In this document: positions 31,569 to 40,439 of the stretch, in pieces
Position numbering within the stretch: position 1 is the first letter of the stretch
Layout: each line of letters begins with the position of its first letter
Source of the DNA: Tolypeutes matacus
Lineage: Eukaryota > Chordata > Mammalia > Cingulata > Chlamyphoridae
Assembly (NCBI GenBank): GCA_026826555.1
Contig: JAKSZT010017954.1
Span: forward strand, 642,984-706,983
Direction: 5' to 3'
DNA length: 64,000 nt
Translations under genes and position numbers: made by a program
Notes under the pieces: generated by a model
What the model was told of the DNA's origin: nothing
What the model saw: only the letters and a program-made list of their open reading frames with translations
Databases searched by the model: none

Positions 31569-31821
31569 TCCTTATGTTTTTGACTTACTTTGCTTTAAAA
31601 TTTAATGTCATAAGATAAAGATCCAACTTTGTTTTCTGTTATGTGGATAGTCAATTGTGTTATTAAGTAAACCATTCTTTCCTCTAAATTAAATTCCACG
31701 TTTGTTTTATATTAAAGTGGTGGCATCTGTTTCTGGCTTTTCCATGTTTCATGGATCTATTGTTTATTCTCATGTCGAGACCACACTGTTTGGCTTACGG
31801 TAGTTTTATGGTTGTCTCTCT

Positions 31822-32206
31822 CTTTTTTTTTAAAGATTTATTTCTCCCCCTCCCCTCTATTGGTTTTTTTTTTTTTTTTTAAGATTTATTTATTTATTTA
31901 TTTTCCCCACACACACCTCGTTGTCTGCTCTCTGTGTCCATTCACTGTGTGTTCTTCTGTGTCTGCTCGTCTTCTCTTTAGGCGGCACCAGGAACTGATC
32001 CTTGGGACCTTTCTGAGTGGGAGAGAGGCTGCTTAATCTCTTGCGCCACTTCAGCTCCCTGGTCTGCTGTGTCTCTTATTGTCTCTCCTTTGTGTCTCTT
32101 TTTGTTGCATCCTCTTACTGTGTTAGCTCTCCACGCAGGCCAGCACTCCGTGTGGGCCAGCTTGCCTTCACCAGGAGGCCCTGGGAATTGAACCCTGGGG
32201 TTTTAG
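31822..32206 (-). mobile_element. Dimeric DAS-type SINE
   Basis: Two poly(T)/AAGATTT starts, one tRNA-like unit ('ggcggcaccaggaactgatccttgggacc...gcgccacttcagctccc') and a second truncated unit ('gccttcaccaggaggccctgggaattgaaccctggg'), all in reverse orientation. Confidence 0.75.
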
Positions 32207-32462
32207 TTAAAATTGCATTAAATGTATATATTAATTTTGGGAGGGAACATATCTGTGTTGCTAAAATCTTTATACCCAAGAGTGTGGAACATACTTTTCA
32301 TTGTAGTATTAGAAAAACCCAGTACAGCTTAAATACTGAGGCATTGTACTGAATCTTTGTAACTGAGGGTTAAGAATTACACAGATGCCTTTTATATTGT
32401 TAAAAAAAAAATAGCAAAAGGTTAGTATCTGGAATTACTGAAACTGGCTGGATTTAGCCTAG

Positions 32463-32890
32463 ACCTGCTATGATGACGGTCATTCTAAACATGTCTTATC
32501 CCTGTGTATAGCCTTTCCCTCGTGCATCGCCCCTCCACCCTCCTGCTTGGTGTCCGTCTGGACCACCTCGTGACTGACCTCTACTCTATACTTTCCTATC
32601 CCGGAATCTTGAGCTCTGAGAATGACTGTGACCTTGTGACTCACCCTGGTTGGGTACCCCCCACCCATGTTCAACCCCTTAATGTTTATTAATGAAGGAA
32701 CTCTGCCCCAGTTATCTATTAGCACCCCGATGGTGTAAAATACTAGAATTTCTGCAGCTGAGGGAGGCTGACTTGAGACTGTACATCTCTGGTCTCCCAC
32801 CAGCAAATAAAACCTCTTTTCCTTCCTAGCCTACTTCAGTGTGTCTGTCTATTCTGCTCCAAGGGAACGAAATCAGCCTAGGACCACCCG
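32463..32890 (+). mobile_element. Class I ERV-like solo LTR
   Basis: It contains 'ctctggtctcccaccagcaaataaaacctcttttccttcctagcc', a typical R/U5 with AATAAA, followed by 'gtgtgtctgtctattctgctcc'. The upstream U3 has 'cagttatctattagcacccc'. It is unlike the LTR at 14.6 kb. Ends are approximate. Confidence 0.5.
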
Positions 32891-33269
32891 GGCCCCTCTT
32901 CATCATTTGCTTAGCTCTTGTTTTATGCCCTTGAATAAAACGGTATAGATTTCCTCATATATGTTCATTCTTGTTTAATTTATTCCTAAATAATTTTCTG
33001 CTTGAGTTGCTATTGTGAATGGAACATTTCTTCCACTTTCTGTTTCCAGCTGGTTATTTCTAGAATGGAGAAAATTATTTTTTTATATTATATCCAGCCA
33101 TCTTATCAAAGACTCTCATTAATACCATGGTTATTTTTTCCACTGGCATCTTCTGGATTTTGTAATTACACAACAGTTTCACCAGCAAAAATGGGAATGT
33201 CTAAGTTTTTTTCTACTGTTTATGCCCAATATTTATTTATTTATTTATTTTTGCCTTATTACATTAGCT

Positions 33270-33670
33270 AAAATCCCCCAAACAGTGTTGAAATAATAAT
33301 GGCAATAGCTCACTTGCAATGAATGTACCACACTAATGAAAGATGTTGCTAATGTGGGAAAATGTGGGAGGTGTGGGGAGCAGGGCATATGGGAATCCCC
33401 TATATAATCTCTTTTTTTTTTTTTTTTTTAAAGATTTTATTTATTTATTCATTTCCCCCCCCTGCTGCCTGTGCTCGCTGGGTCAGCTAACCATGCCATG
33501 TGCGGGCGAGCTTGCCTTCACCAGGAGGCCCGGGGAACCGAACCCGGGGCCTCCCATATGGTAAACGGGAGCCCCACTGATTGAGCCACAGCCGCTTCCC
33601 CCTATATAATCTCTGTAACATTTATGTAATCTAAGTATCTTTTAAAAAATAAAAAAAATGAAAAGAAAAA
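33270..33670 (+). mobile_element. L1 3' end, split by a SINE
   Basis: The sequence 'gaatgtaccacactaatgaaagatgttgctaatgtggg...ggcatatgggaatcccc' and an A-rich end after 33.60 kb match the xenarthran L1 3' UTR, as at 38.7 kb. Confidence 0.65.
33413..33600 (-). mobile_element. DAS-type SINE with target duplication
   Basis: A reverse full-length copy. Flanks 'cctatataatctct' occur on both sides. It lies inside the L1 3' end. Confidence 0.9.
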
Positions 33671-34109
33671 AAATAACGGCAATAGCAAGCATCCCTGTCT
33701 TGTTATTGGTTTCAATAAAAATGCCTTGAGTAGTTGATTATTTAGAATGTGTTATGTTACTTCCTATTCCCTTAGTTTGTGTTTTTTATTGAGAAATATA
33801 TCATTCATACAAAAGAATAATAATAAAAGAACATCCATGTACTCACTGCTCAGCTTAGGAAATTGAACATCACATACTTTAGTAACCTTCCATATGCTTC
33901 TCACCAATTATGTGCCTCTCTTTGTGCCAAGATAGCTGCTATCCTAAATTTTCTGTTTATAATATGTTGATTTTCTTTATAGTATTACTATCATATAGAT
34001 AATCCTAATCAAATACTATTTAGCTTAGTCTTTAAAAATTCATGTAGAGTTGTACTGCATATATTCTTCCATGAATTGATTCTTATGCTTACTACTACTT
34101 TATTTCTTG

Positions 34110-34679
34110 GTTTTCGGATGTGAAACATTGTGTTCTGCCATCTCCCACAATACCAAAGTACTTCCCATTACTGTCATCCCTCTTCTAGAAAATTCCAGAA
34201 ACGACCCCAGTCACTACCATCTCTGCTTTTCACCCTACTCCAGATATTGACCTGGGATCCAGTGTTGAAGTTACTGCCCTCCTGCTGATAATAATTTTTT
34301 TTTTTTTTTTTTACTGGGAGGTCCCGGGGATTGAACCCAGGTCCCTCCATATGGGAGACAGACTCCTAACCATTTAAGCCACACCTGCCCCCCCCAGAAA
34401 TTTCTTCTAATCCTTCTCTGAGCATGTCATTGAATTTCCCCAGTTCTGGACGGACTCCCTCTCTCTACTAGGACCAGAATGCCCAGCTTCTCCAGGATAG
34501 TTTTTCCTCCTTCCACTATGGGTAGTTCTCCCACACATTGACGACTGGTCCACAGGGTCCATCTCCATTAGTACAGCTCTGACCGGCACACAAAGACCCA
34601 CCAGGGGTTTGAGCCTGTCTGCTCTGCTGTCAATGGGCTCTTGATTAGCATAAACCCTGGTCACTCCCAGGATCCCAGC
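34110..34679 (+). pseudogene. Possible decayed mucin PTS fragment
   Basis: Discontinuous plus-strand frames are enriched in threonine, serine and proline, for example IPETTPVTTISAFHPTPD and SISISTALTGTQRPTRG. A DAS SINE (34291-34393) and at least one frameshift break them. On its own this is weak, but it sits between the tract at 25.1 kb and the clearer tract at 35.15 kb. Confidence 0.3.
34291..34393 (-). mobile_element. DAS-type SINE
   Basis: Poly(T) then 'actgggaggtcccggggattgaacccaggtccctccatatgggagacagactcc...aagccacacctgcccc'. Confidence 0.9.
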
Positions 34680-35152
34680 TGTGGTAGATTGTTCAAAATA
34701 TTTGCTCTCCCTCCCTGGGTGAATTACACTTCCCTGCCAAGGCTTTATCAGGCTTGGCTGCCTGACTTATGGTGCCTCTCCCTGATAAAGGATTTTACAT
34801 CTGCCTGGTTCAACTCAGGCGCAACCCTGTGACTTGCTTTGCCAACAAAACATGGGTGGAAGAGATGCGCATCATCTCTGGAAAGAAGCTTTAGGAGCCA
34901 GCCATGGCTGTGTCATCTTTGTCTTTTTCCACTGCCATGATACTGGCAATGCCCCAGATGGGAGCTGCTCCAGAAGTCTGGGTCCAAGAGAGAAGATGAC
35001 ATGGAGCAGAGCATGGGCAATGCGATGGCAAGTCACATTAGCGAGAAATGGCAAGTCGCATGAGTGAGAAATAAACCTTTGCTGTCGCAAACCTCTGTGA
35101 CTTTAGTGTTGCTTGTTACAGCGGCATAACCTAACATCTCCTAACTGATATA
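34680..35152 (+). mobile_element. MLT1-like (MaLR) LTR
   Basis: It opens 'tgtggtagattgttcaaaatatttg' and ends 'gagaaataaacctttgctgtcgcaaacctctgtgactttagtgttgcttgttacagcggcataacctaac...ctgatata'. This is the standard MLT1 end structure with AATAAA. Confidence 0.75.
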
Positions 35153-35330
35153 CCCACTGGCTTCTGCTTCCTCAAAGCCAAGTATCAGCTTCACCCTACA
35201 TAGCCCACCCACCATCATGATGTCAGAGACTGCTCTGGCCAGCACCTTGACTTCCACCTCCTGACACCATCCAGCAGACAACTGCACTCACAATTCAGAC
35301 AGTCACACAGTAGAGGGGACGGTGAGCAAA
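35153..35330 (+). pseudogene. Decayed mucin PTS fragment
   Basis: One plus-strand frame reads ASSKPSISFTLHSPPT, then ETALASTLTSTS and a stop. A shifted frame continues PDTIQQTTALTIQTVTQ. The S/T/P bias, absence of cysteine and position just upstream of a decayed EGF-like exon (35909) suggest the end of a dead mucin exon. Confidence 0.5.
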
Positions 35331-35905
35331 CTGAAGGGGCGACCTGTTCCACTAGCTGAATTTAGAAGCAGAAACTGGACATGCACTGCTAGACCCTTCC
35401 TCTGGAGATGAGCTGCCAGCTCAAAGCAGCTCTGTTCTCTGCTCCTCCATGTTTAAGGATTCAGGGGCAGACCTCCCATGGGGAAGCCTTAGTTCGACAC
35501 TATCTGAAATGGGTAAGTTTGTCTAATTATGAGGTCAGGATTAGGATTCTCAATTGCCTGTGATGTAAGCCACATCCTCCAGACAAGCTTTCTAAGTAAT
35601 GAAGATGATAGTTTAGTTTCTGTTGGGAGTCTAATTTCTCAATAGACTCAAAAGTCAGGTGGGGACAAAGGTACTATTTAATGAACCCCCTCAAACACCG
35701 ACATTAAAAGCTCACCTTGCCCTTAGGTTGGTCTGACTTCAATTTGATATCCTTCTCCCCTTCCCACCCCCCTTACCTCCCCCTTGACCAACCCAAAGAT
35801 CTGGATCCCCCACCCTGTCTTCAGCACTTTGTCCCTAATCCTTGACATTTGGGGGGCGGGGCTGCCAAGGGGCAGGTTCCAGCCTGTACTTTCCAGTCTT
35901 CCCGC
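35331..35905. other. Intergenic/ex-intronic DNA
   Basis: Unique sequence between the decayed PTS tract and the EGF-like relic, probably a former intron. No repeat named. It ends in a pyrimidine-rich tract and AG that still look like a splice acceptor. Confidence 0.4.
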
Positions 35906-35908
35906 AGG

Positions 35909-36020
35909 TACCTGTGACAATGATGAGACCTTGGAGAGAGGCCAGGGGCCCTCAATGATCTCCCATGGATCCCACTTTAGCCTGTGGGGCGAGGAGCTCA
36001 GTGGTGGGTGTCACTAATGA
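35909..36020 (+). pseudogene. Decayed EGF-like exon of a mucin relic
   Basis: After 'ccagtcttcccgcag' the sequence 'gtacctgtgacaatgatgagacc...ggccagggg' parallels the first EGF exon of MUC3A ('gaacctgtgacaatggcgggacc...ggccag' at 43666). The readable product begins TCDNDETLERGQG, where MUC3A has TCDNGGTWQQGQC. Most later cysteines are lost. It is on the plus strand and follows PTS relics, as in an intact gene. Confidence 0.55.
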
Positions 36021-38079
36021 TTGAGCCAACTCCTCCATCCTCCACCACAGCTTCCCGCCTCTGCTCCTTGTCCCCAGCAGCCTCTTGTCCACCTCTAACT
36101 CCAGCAGGTGGCTGGGACCATATTCACTTCTGGGGTCACCTCTGGGTCTCAGTTGCATGTGCGTGGCCTAAAGAAAGGCTCGAGCTTCCAAGCCTGGTAT
36201 CGCTCAGCAGAGCAAACAGACAAGGCGCTTGCTGCTGGGTCTCTGCCTTTCATCCTTTCTCACAAAAGGGCCCAAAGTGGGGCTGGGGGACCCTGGGACA
36301 GCAGCAAGAGGGCTCCAGCCTCTGAGCTTCTCCATTTCCTCCCCAAATGAGGTGGGAGCCCCCTGGCTGCTGCCCCAGCTGGGAGGGCAATGGTGTCACC
36401 TTCCCCTCCCCCTCCTGGGCAGGCATACAAATGACTATCATACCAGCCAGAGAGTGATAAGTAAGTGTCCTGTGAGATATCAGTAATAAGCACAATTAAA
36501 AGTCAGGCGAGAGAGAGGTCAGTTCCTGGGGGGTGTGTGAAAGGATGAATAGGATTTTCAGAGGCTGAGAGAAAGAGAAGGAGAAAGGGAGGGGCAAAGG
36601 CCTGCGAAGGGAAGGTCTGAGGCAGGAGACCAGTTAGGCTGGAGCAGAAGGAGGGGCTGGGCAGTGGAGGGGAGGAAGGTGAAAAGGGGTGGGGAGGGAT
36701 CAGGAAGCTGGGGTTGGACTTCCCCAGGAGCCTGGGTGTTCCTTACGCCTGGGATTGATTTGTGGGGATCGATTCACGTTTGTGTCCCCAGCACAGTGAC
36801 TGGCATTTTATGGTGTTTGATAGTGTTTGTTGTTGTTTTTTTTTAGATTAAAAGCCCCCCAAACCTCCAGTTTTGTTTCCAGCCTCTTGGCCAGTGCTGG
36901 CTGGTGGTGCTTGAGTACAGAACCCCAGTCCCACGGAGATGCCTCTGAAAAATCAACAACACAAATACTTCTTGAATGTTTTAATGCTGTGCGAACTGGT
37001 CAAACGTGTTAGGAAATCGAGGTGGAGGACCCCAAGAGCAGCCCAGGCCCCTGGCTGCTCCCTTCCTGATCTGCATCTACTAAATCCTTGTCTGGCTCTG
37101 GGCTCCACCTCATCTGGGTGCTTTGCCTTTTTAGTTCTCTGCTCACTGCTCCAATTTGACCACACACCCCAGGAGCCAGGGCAATATCTAATGTACCCCC
37201 AGATCTCAGTGTGGCTGGCGAGAGGCACATACCCTCAAATTGCTCCCTGTGAGCCGGGCAGAGGCAAGTTCTCTACCTTCTGCTTTGTAACTCCTTTGTC
37301 CCTTCTTAGACTTGGGCCTCCTGGGTAGGGGGGGATCTGCAGGGTCCTTCTTTACAAAAACTCTTCCCAAGGCCCTAGGGACAGTCATATCTAATTTTAT
37401 AGTCCTAATTTTGTATTCTTGTTTTGAAAGAGAAACCCCCAAATTGTATAAGCTTCAGGTCCCCAAAACCTGAATCTACCCCTCAAGTGTGGTGAGGCTG
37501 GCACTTACAGCTCTGCCTTCAAATCCCCTGTCCCCTCCCTTCCCCCCTACTCTAGTCCTTCCCGCACCAACCTGGCACTCACCTCTTGCCCCTGTGAGCT
37601 CTCTGGGCTCCTCCGACTTTGACCCTCTTGGGTTCACCTGGGACAGCCTTGCGAAAGCTGATGCTTCACCGCAGGGTCTGAATTTATATGAACGCTATCT
37701 CTTTACCAGACATGGTCTCCAGGGCAGATACCATTTCCTGACCACCAGCCTGCATTACTCTAGGTCTTCAAGGAGGTTAGGTTCTCTCCCAAAACATAAG
37801 AGAGCTTCCAAGTAGAAAGTGAAACTACAGAGAGGGCTAAAGTTCTGCGGCCCTAGTTCCTTCAAGCTTCCCAGAGCTAACCTGAGCCCCCGTGTCAGAT
37901 GGGTGGGGCTCCTTCCACATTTTGAATGCACACATGTGTATATATATATGTATATATGTGTGTGTGTATGTGTGTGTATGTATGTACCTGTAGCAAATAT
38001 ATTCCTGGGTGGGTATGTTTTAACAAATGTCTGTCTACCAGTTTCATTCAACAAGAGGTTCTTTCCTTGGTAGCACCTT

Positions 38080-38080
<1 letters not shown>
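36021..38080. other. Intergenic DNA, no gene seen
   Basis: Unique sequence. A GA-rich tract lies at 36.54-36.69 kb and a (TG/TA)n microsatellite at 37.93-37.99 kb. I found no SEA, transmembrane or tail exon that would extend the upstream mucin relic. Confidence 0.45.
37930..37990. repeat. TG/TA dinucleotide microsatellite
   Basis: The sequence 'tgtatatatatatgtatatatgtgtgtgtgtatgtgtgtgtatgtatgta'. Confidence 0.95.
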
Positions 38081-38082
<2 letters not shown>

Positions 38083-38111
<29 letters not shown>

Positions 38112-38192
38112 CCGGGAGGTACCAGGGATCGAACCCCGGTCTCTCCATATGGTAGACGGACGCCGATCCTTTTGAGCCACATCCGTTTCCCC
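38083..38192 (-). mobile_element. Young DAS-type SINE with target duplication
   Basis: A long poly(T) and 'accgggaggtaccagggatcgaaccccggtctctcc'. Flanks 'caccttgttctttt' repeat on both sides. Confidence 0.95.
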
Positions 38193-38379
38193 ACCTTGTT
38201 CTTTTGGATGGGAGCCTAGCAGTCCATAGAATGATGATTCCATAGTCTTTCTAATCTCCTGTTGGATTTGCTTCCAGTTTTCAAGCTAAAAGTTGAACTG
38301 CAATAAACAGTCATGAATGTCTCCTTGAAGTGCTTCATGAGTGGAGAGAAGGGAGGACATGGAATTGCTGTGTCCTAGA

Positions 38380-38890
38380 GTGAATGATCTCAGTGATGCA
38401 AAATAATTAGAATAAGCAAACCCACAGAGGCATAATCTAGAATCTAGATGATCAGGGGAGGGGGTGGGAGTAGGGAAGAGGGAGATAAGGCTTAAAATGC
38501 ACAGAGTTCCCATTGGGAATGATGGAGATGTTTTGATCATGGATGGTGGTGATGGCAGCACAACACTGTGGATAGAATTAACAGCACTGAAATGTATTTA
38601 CCTGAACATGGTTAAAAGGGGAAATGGTAGGTTGTATATGTGGTACTAGAATAAAATATAAAAAAAAATTTTAAGAGCCCATTTGACTGCATAACACAAA
38701 CATTGAACTCTATGTTAAACCATGGACTATAGTTAATAGTACAATTATAATAATGTGTTTTCATCAATTGTAACAAATATTCCACACCAATGCAAGATGT
38801 TAGTAATAGGGGGGCCTATGGGAATCCTGTATTTTAAGTGTGATTGTTCTGTAAGCCCACAACTTCCCTAATTAAAAAAAATCAAAAGAG
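38380..38890 (+). mobile_element. L1 3' end
   Basis: It contains 'ggtggtgatggcagcacaacactgtggatagaattaacagcactg', then 'aaccatggactatagttaatagtacaattataataatgtg', and 'tgtaagcccacaacttccctaatt' with an A-rich end. This is a sense L1 3' UTR of the type repeated in this window. Confidence 0.75.
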
Positions 38891-38897
38891 AAAAAAA

Positions 38898-39092
38898 ATG
38901 GGGAAGCGGCTGTGGCTCAATCAGTAGGGCTCCCGTTTACCATGTGGGAGGCCCCGGGTTCGGTTCCCGGGGCCTCCTGGTGAAGGCAAGCCCGCCCGCA
39001 CGGCGTGGTTAGCTGACCCAGCGAGCACAAGCAGCAAGGGGGGGATAAATGAATAAATAAATAAAATCTTTAAAAAAAAAAAAAAAAAAAGA
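38898..39092 (+). mobile_element. Full-length DAS-type SINE, sense orientation
   Basis: It runs from 'ggggaagcggctgtggctcaatcagtagggctccc' through 'gttcggttcccggggcctcctggtgaaggcaag' and 'gacccagcgagcacaagcagcaagg' to 'aaataaaatctttaaaaaa'. Box A/B-like promoter elements are visible. 'agagaaaaaaatgg'-like flanks repeat. Confidence 0.95.
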
Positions 39093-39628
39093 GAAAAAAA
39101 TGGAATTACAAGGTGTTAAGAATATGGTGAAACATGGGAAAAATACAAATAATGTAACTTGTAGACTATGGTTGACAGTAATATTGTGATTTTTTGTAGC
39201 AAAGGCAAAGAAGGTACTATATCAATGCTAAAGGTAAAAAACAAGAATATGGGATTTAGTTTTATGAGATATGAATATGATTAAGCATTTTTTTTTTCCA
39301 TGTTCATCATTAACAAGGAGACCTTGGTCATGTCATTTACCCAATCTGTGCTAATTTATTCTTCTTTCGGAAGACTGGAGAAACAATTTTGTTTTTAAGG
39401 TTAAATAAGATAAATGTGCCTGGACAGGATTGTTTAAAATAATTCTTCCATAACTTGTTAAGCTGCCTTTTGCCTGTTATTTTATTTTTTTAAGTTGAAA
39501 TAGAGTTTCAAAAAAAATAACAGCTGCCACCAAATTGCCTTTTGAAGCAACACAACCCCGTTCCGTCCCCTCTGAGGGTACGGGCGTTGATTCTTCCCAT
39601 CTTTGCAACACTGATGGACTCACACTTT
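39093..39628. other. Old L1 3'-end and AT-rich DNA
   Basis: 39.10-39.29 kb resembles sense L1 3' UTR ('gtagactatggttgacagtaatattgtg'). The remainder is AT-rich and unassigned, possibly with a MIR-like piece at about 39.3-39.4 kb. Confidence 0.45.
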
Positions 39629-39748
39629 ATTTTTTATTTTATTTTATTTTATTTATTTATTTTTTTACCGGGAGGTCCCGGGAATTGAACCCGGGTCCCT
39701 CCATATGGGAGACGGACGCCCAACCAGTTGAGCTACATCCGACCCCCA
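39629..39748 (-). mobile_element. DAS-type SINE with long target duplication
   Basis: It contains (TTTTA)n, 'accgggaggtcccgggaattgaacccgggtccctcc' and 'gagctacatccgacccc'. The duplication 'atggactcacacttta' is perfect. This is the last DAS SINE seen in the window. Confidence 0.95.
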
Positions 39749-40378
39749 TGGACTCACACTTTATAATAGTTTTAATCTGCTGGGTCAAAAATATCTAGCA
39801 CTTTTGTTGGCTTGTGTCCATTACCATTCTCTATTTGCTTTTCTGGGACTCGCCCCAGCTCTTGAGAGTGTTAAAGGACTTCTGGTTGGGTTCCGCGCTG
39901 TCGAGGCCGTTGGTTGCAGTCCCAGAGTCCTGCTTATGGCGGGATGGTGAGGCGGGAGCGAGGGACACCCCCTGCTGGGATGAAGGAGCCCGGCGGTGGG
40001 GGGCAGGCTCCAGAGTCCAAGGCCAAGCCTTTCTCCATCCAGGTGAGCAAGTTCCTGGGGGGAGGGGAGCTGCTCTCCGTGGGCTCCGCAGGCGGGGGTG
40101 GGGCCACCAGCCGCTGCCCCTGCCTGACACCTCCTGTCCAATCTGTTTCCAGGTGTCTTTGCTCCCCACAGCGCTGAGGTCGGATCCAGGTGGAAGGGGG
40201 GCAGTGGGGTTAGGTGGAGCGGTGCAAAGGTGAGGCTGTGCTCACCCCACACCCAGCAGGGTAGAAAACCACCACTTTCGCTTGTGCTGGCTGCTGCTGG
40301 GGACGCTGGGGCAGCCTCCCTGCCTGCTGCTCCCCGCTGGCGCCCCTCTGCCCCCGGCGCCCCCAGCCCATTGGGCCC
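39749..40378. other. MUC3A 5' flank
   Basis: GC-rich upstream region of the MUC3A start codon. I see no convincing TATA box. A 'cccattggg' element lies 5 bp before the ATG. The transcription start is not determinable by eye. Confidence 0.4.
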
Positions 40379-40439
40379 ATGCTGCTGCTCAGGTTCCTTG
40401 GCCTCCTCTGGATGCTTGGGGCCTCCCCAGGGCTCGCAG
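40379..40439 (+). CDS. MUC3A: MUC3A exon 1: signal peptide
   Basis: The ATG opens a hydrophobic leader, MLLLRFLGLLWMLGASPGLA, with an A-x-A/G-like cleavage end. The exon ends CAG|gtgagg in phase 1, which fits the acceptor at 42098. The leucine-tryptophan core resembles the human MUC3A leader. The 5' UTR and start site are not defined. Confidence 0.85.

Larger units (their letters stand above)
29024..31581 (-). mobile_element. ERVL/MaLR element, apparently L1-retrotransposed RNA copy
   Basis: Minus orientation. The right end has an R-U5-like partial LTR (31235-31568). A tRNA-Leu-type primer site (TGGTACCAAGGAGTG.., 31229-31212) and a body of about 1.8 kb follow. The left end has U3-R (29446-29051) ending in AATAAA (29071-29066) and then poly(A), seen as T at 29033-29049. 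The outer U3 is absent on the right and U5 is absent on the left. Near-identical flanks 'tccttatggttttt' (29024-29037) and 'tccttatgttttt' (31569-31581) look like an L1-type A-rich target duplication. This is the layout expected of reverse-transcribed RNA, not a normal provirus. Confidence 0.7.
31575..34100 (-). mobile_element. Old L1 tract (antisense), heavily interrupted
   Basis: Antisense L1 ORF2 pieces occur at 31.58-31.81, 32.21-32.46, 32.91-33.26 and 33.68-33.76 kb. L1M-type 3' UTR-like sequence follows at 33.77-34.09 kb. SINEs, an LTR and a sense-oriented L1 3' end are inserted. Confidence 0.6.

Noticed and set aside
38898..38980. tRNA-like sequence as a tRNA gene
   Set aside because: It is the head of a DAS SINE with an A-rich tail and target duplication. 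The same applies to all similar copies.
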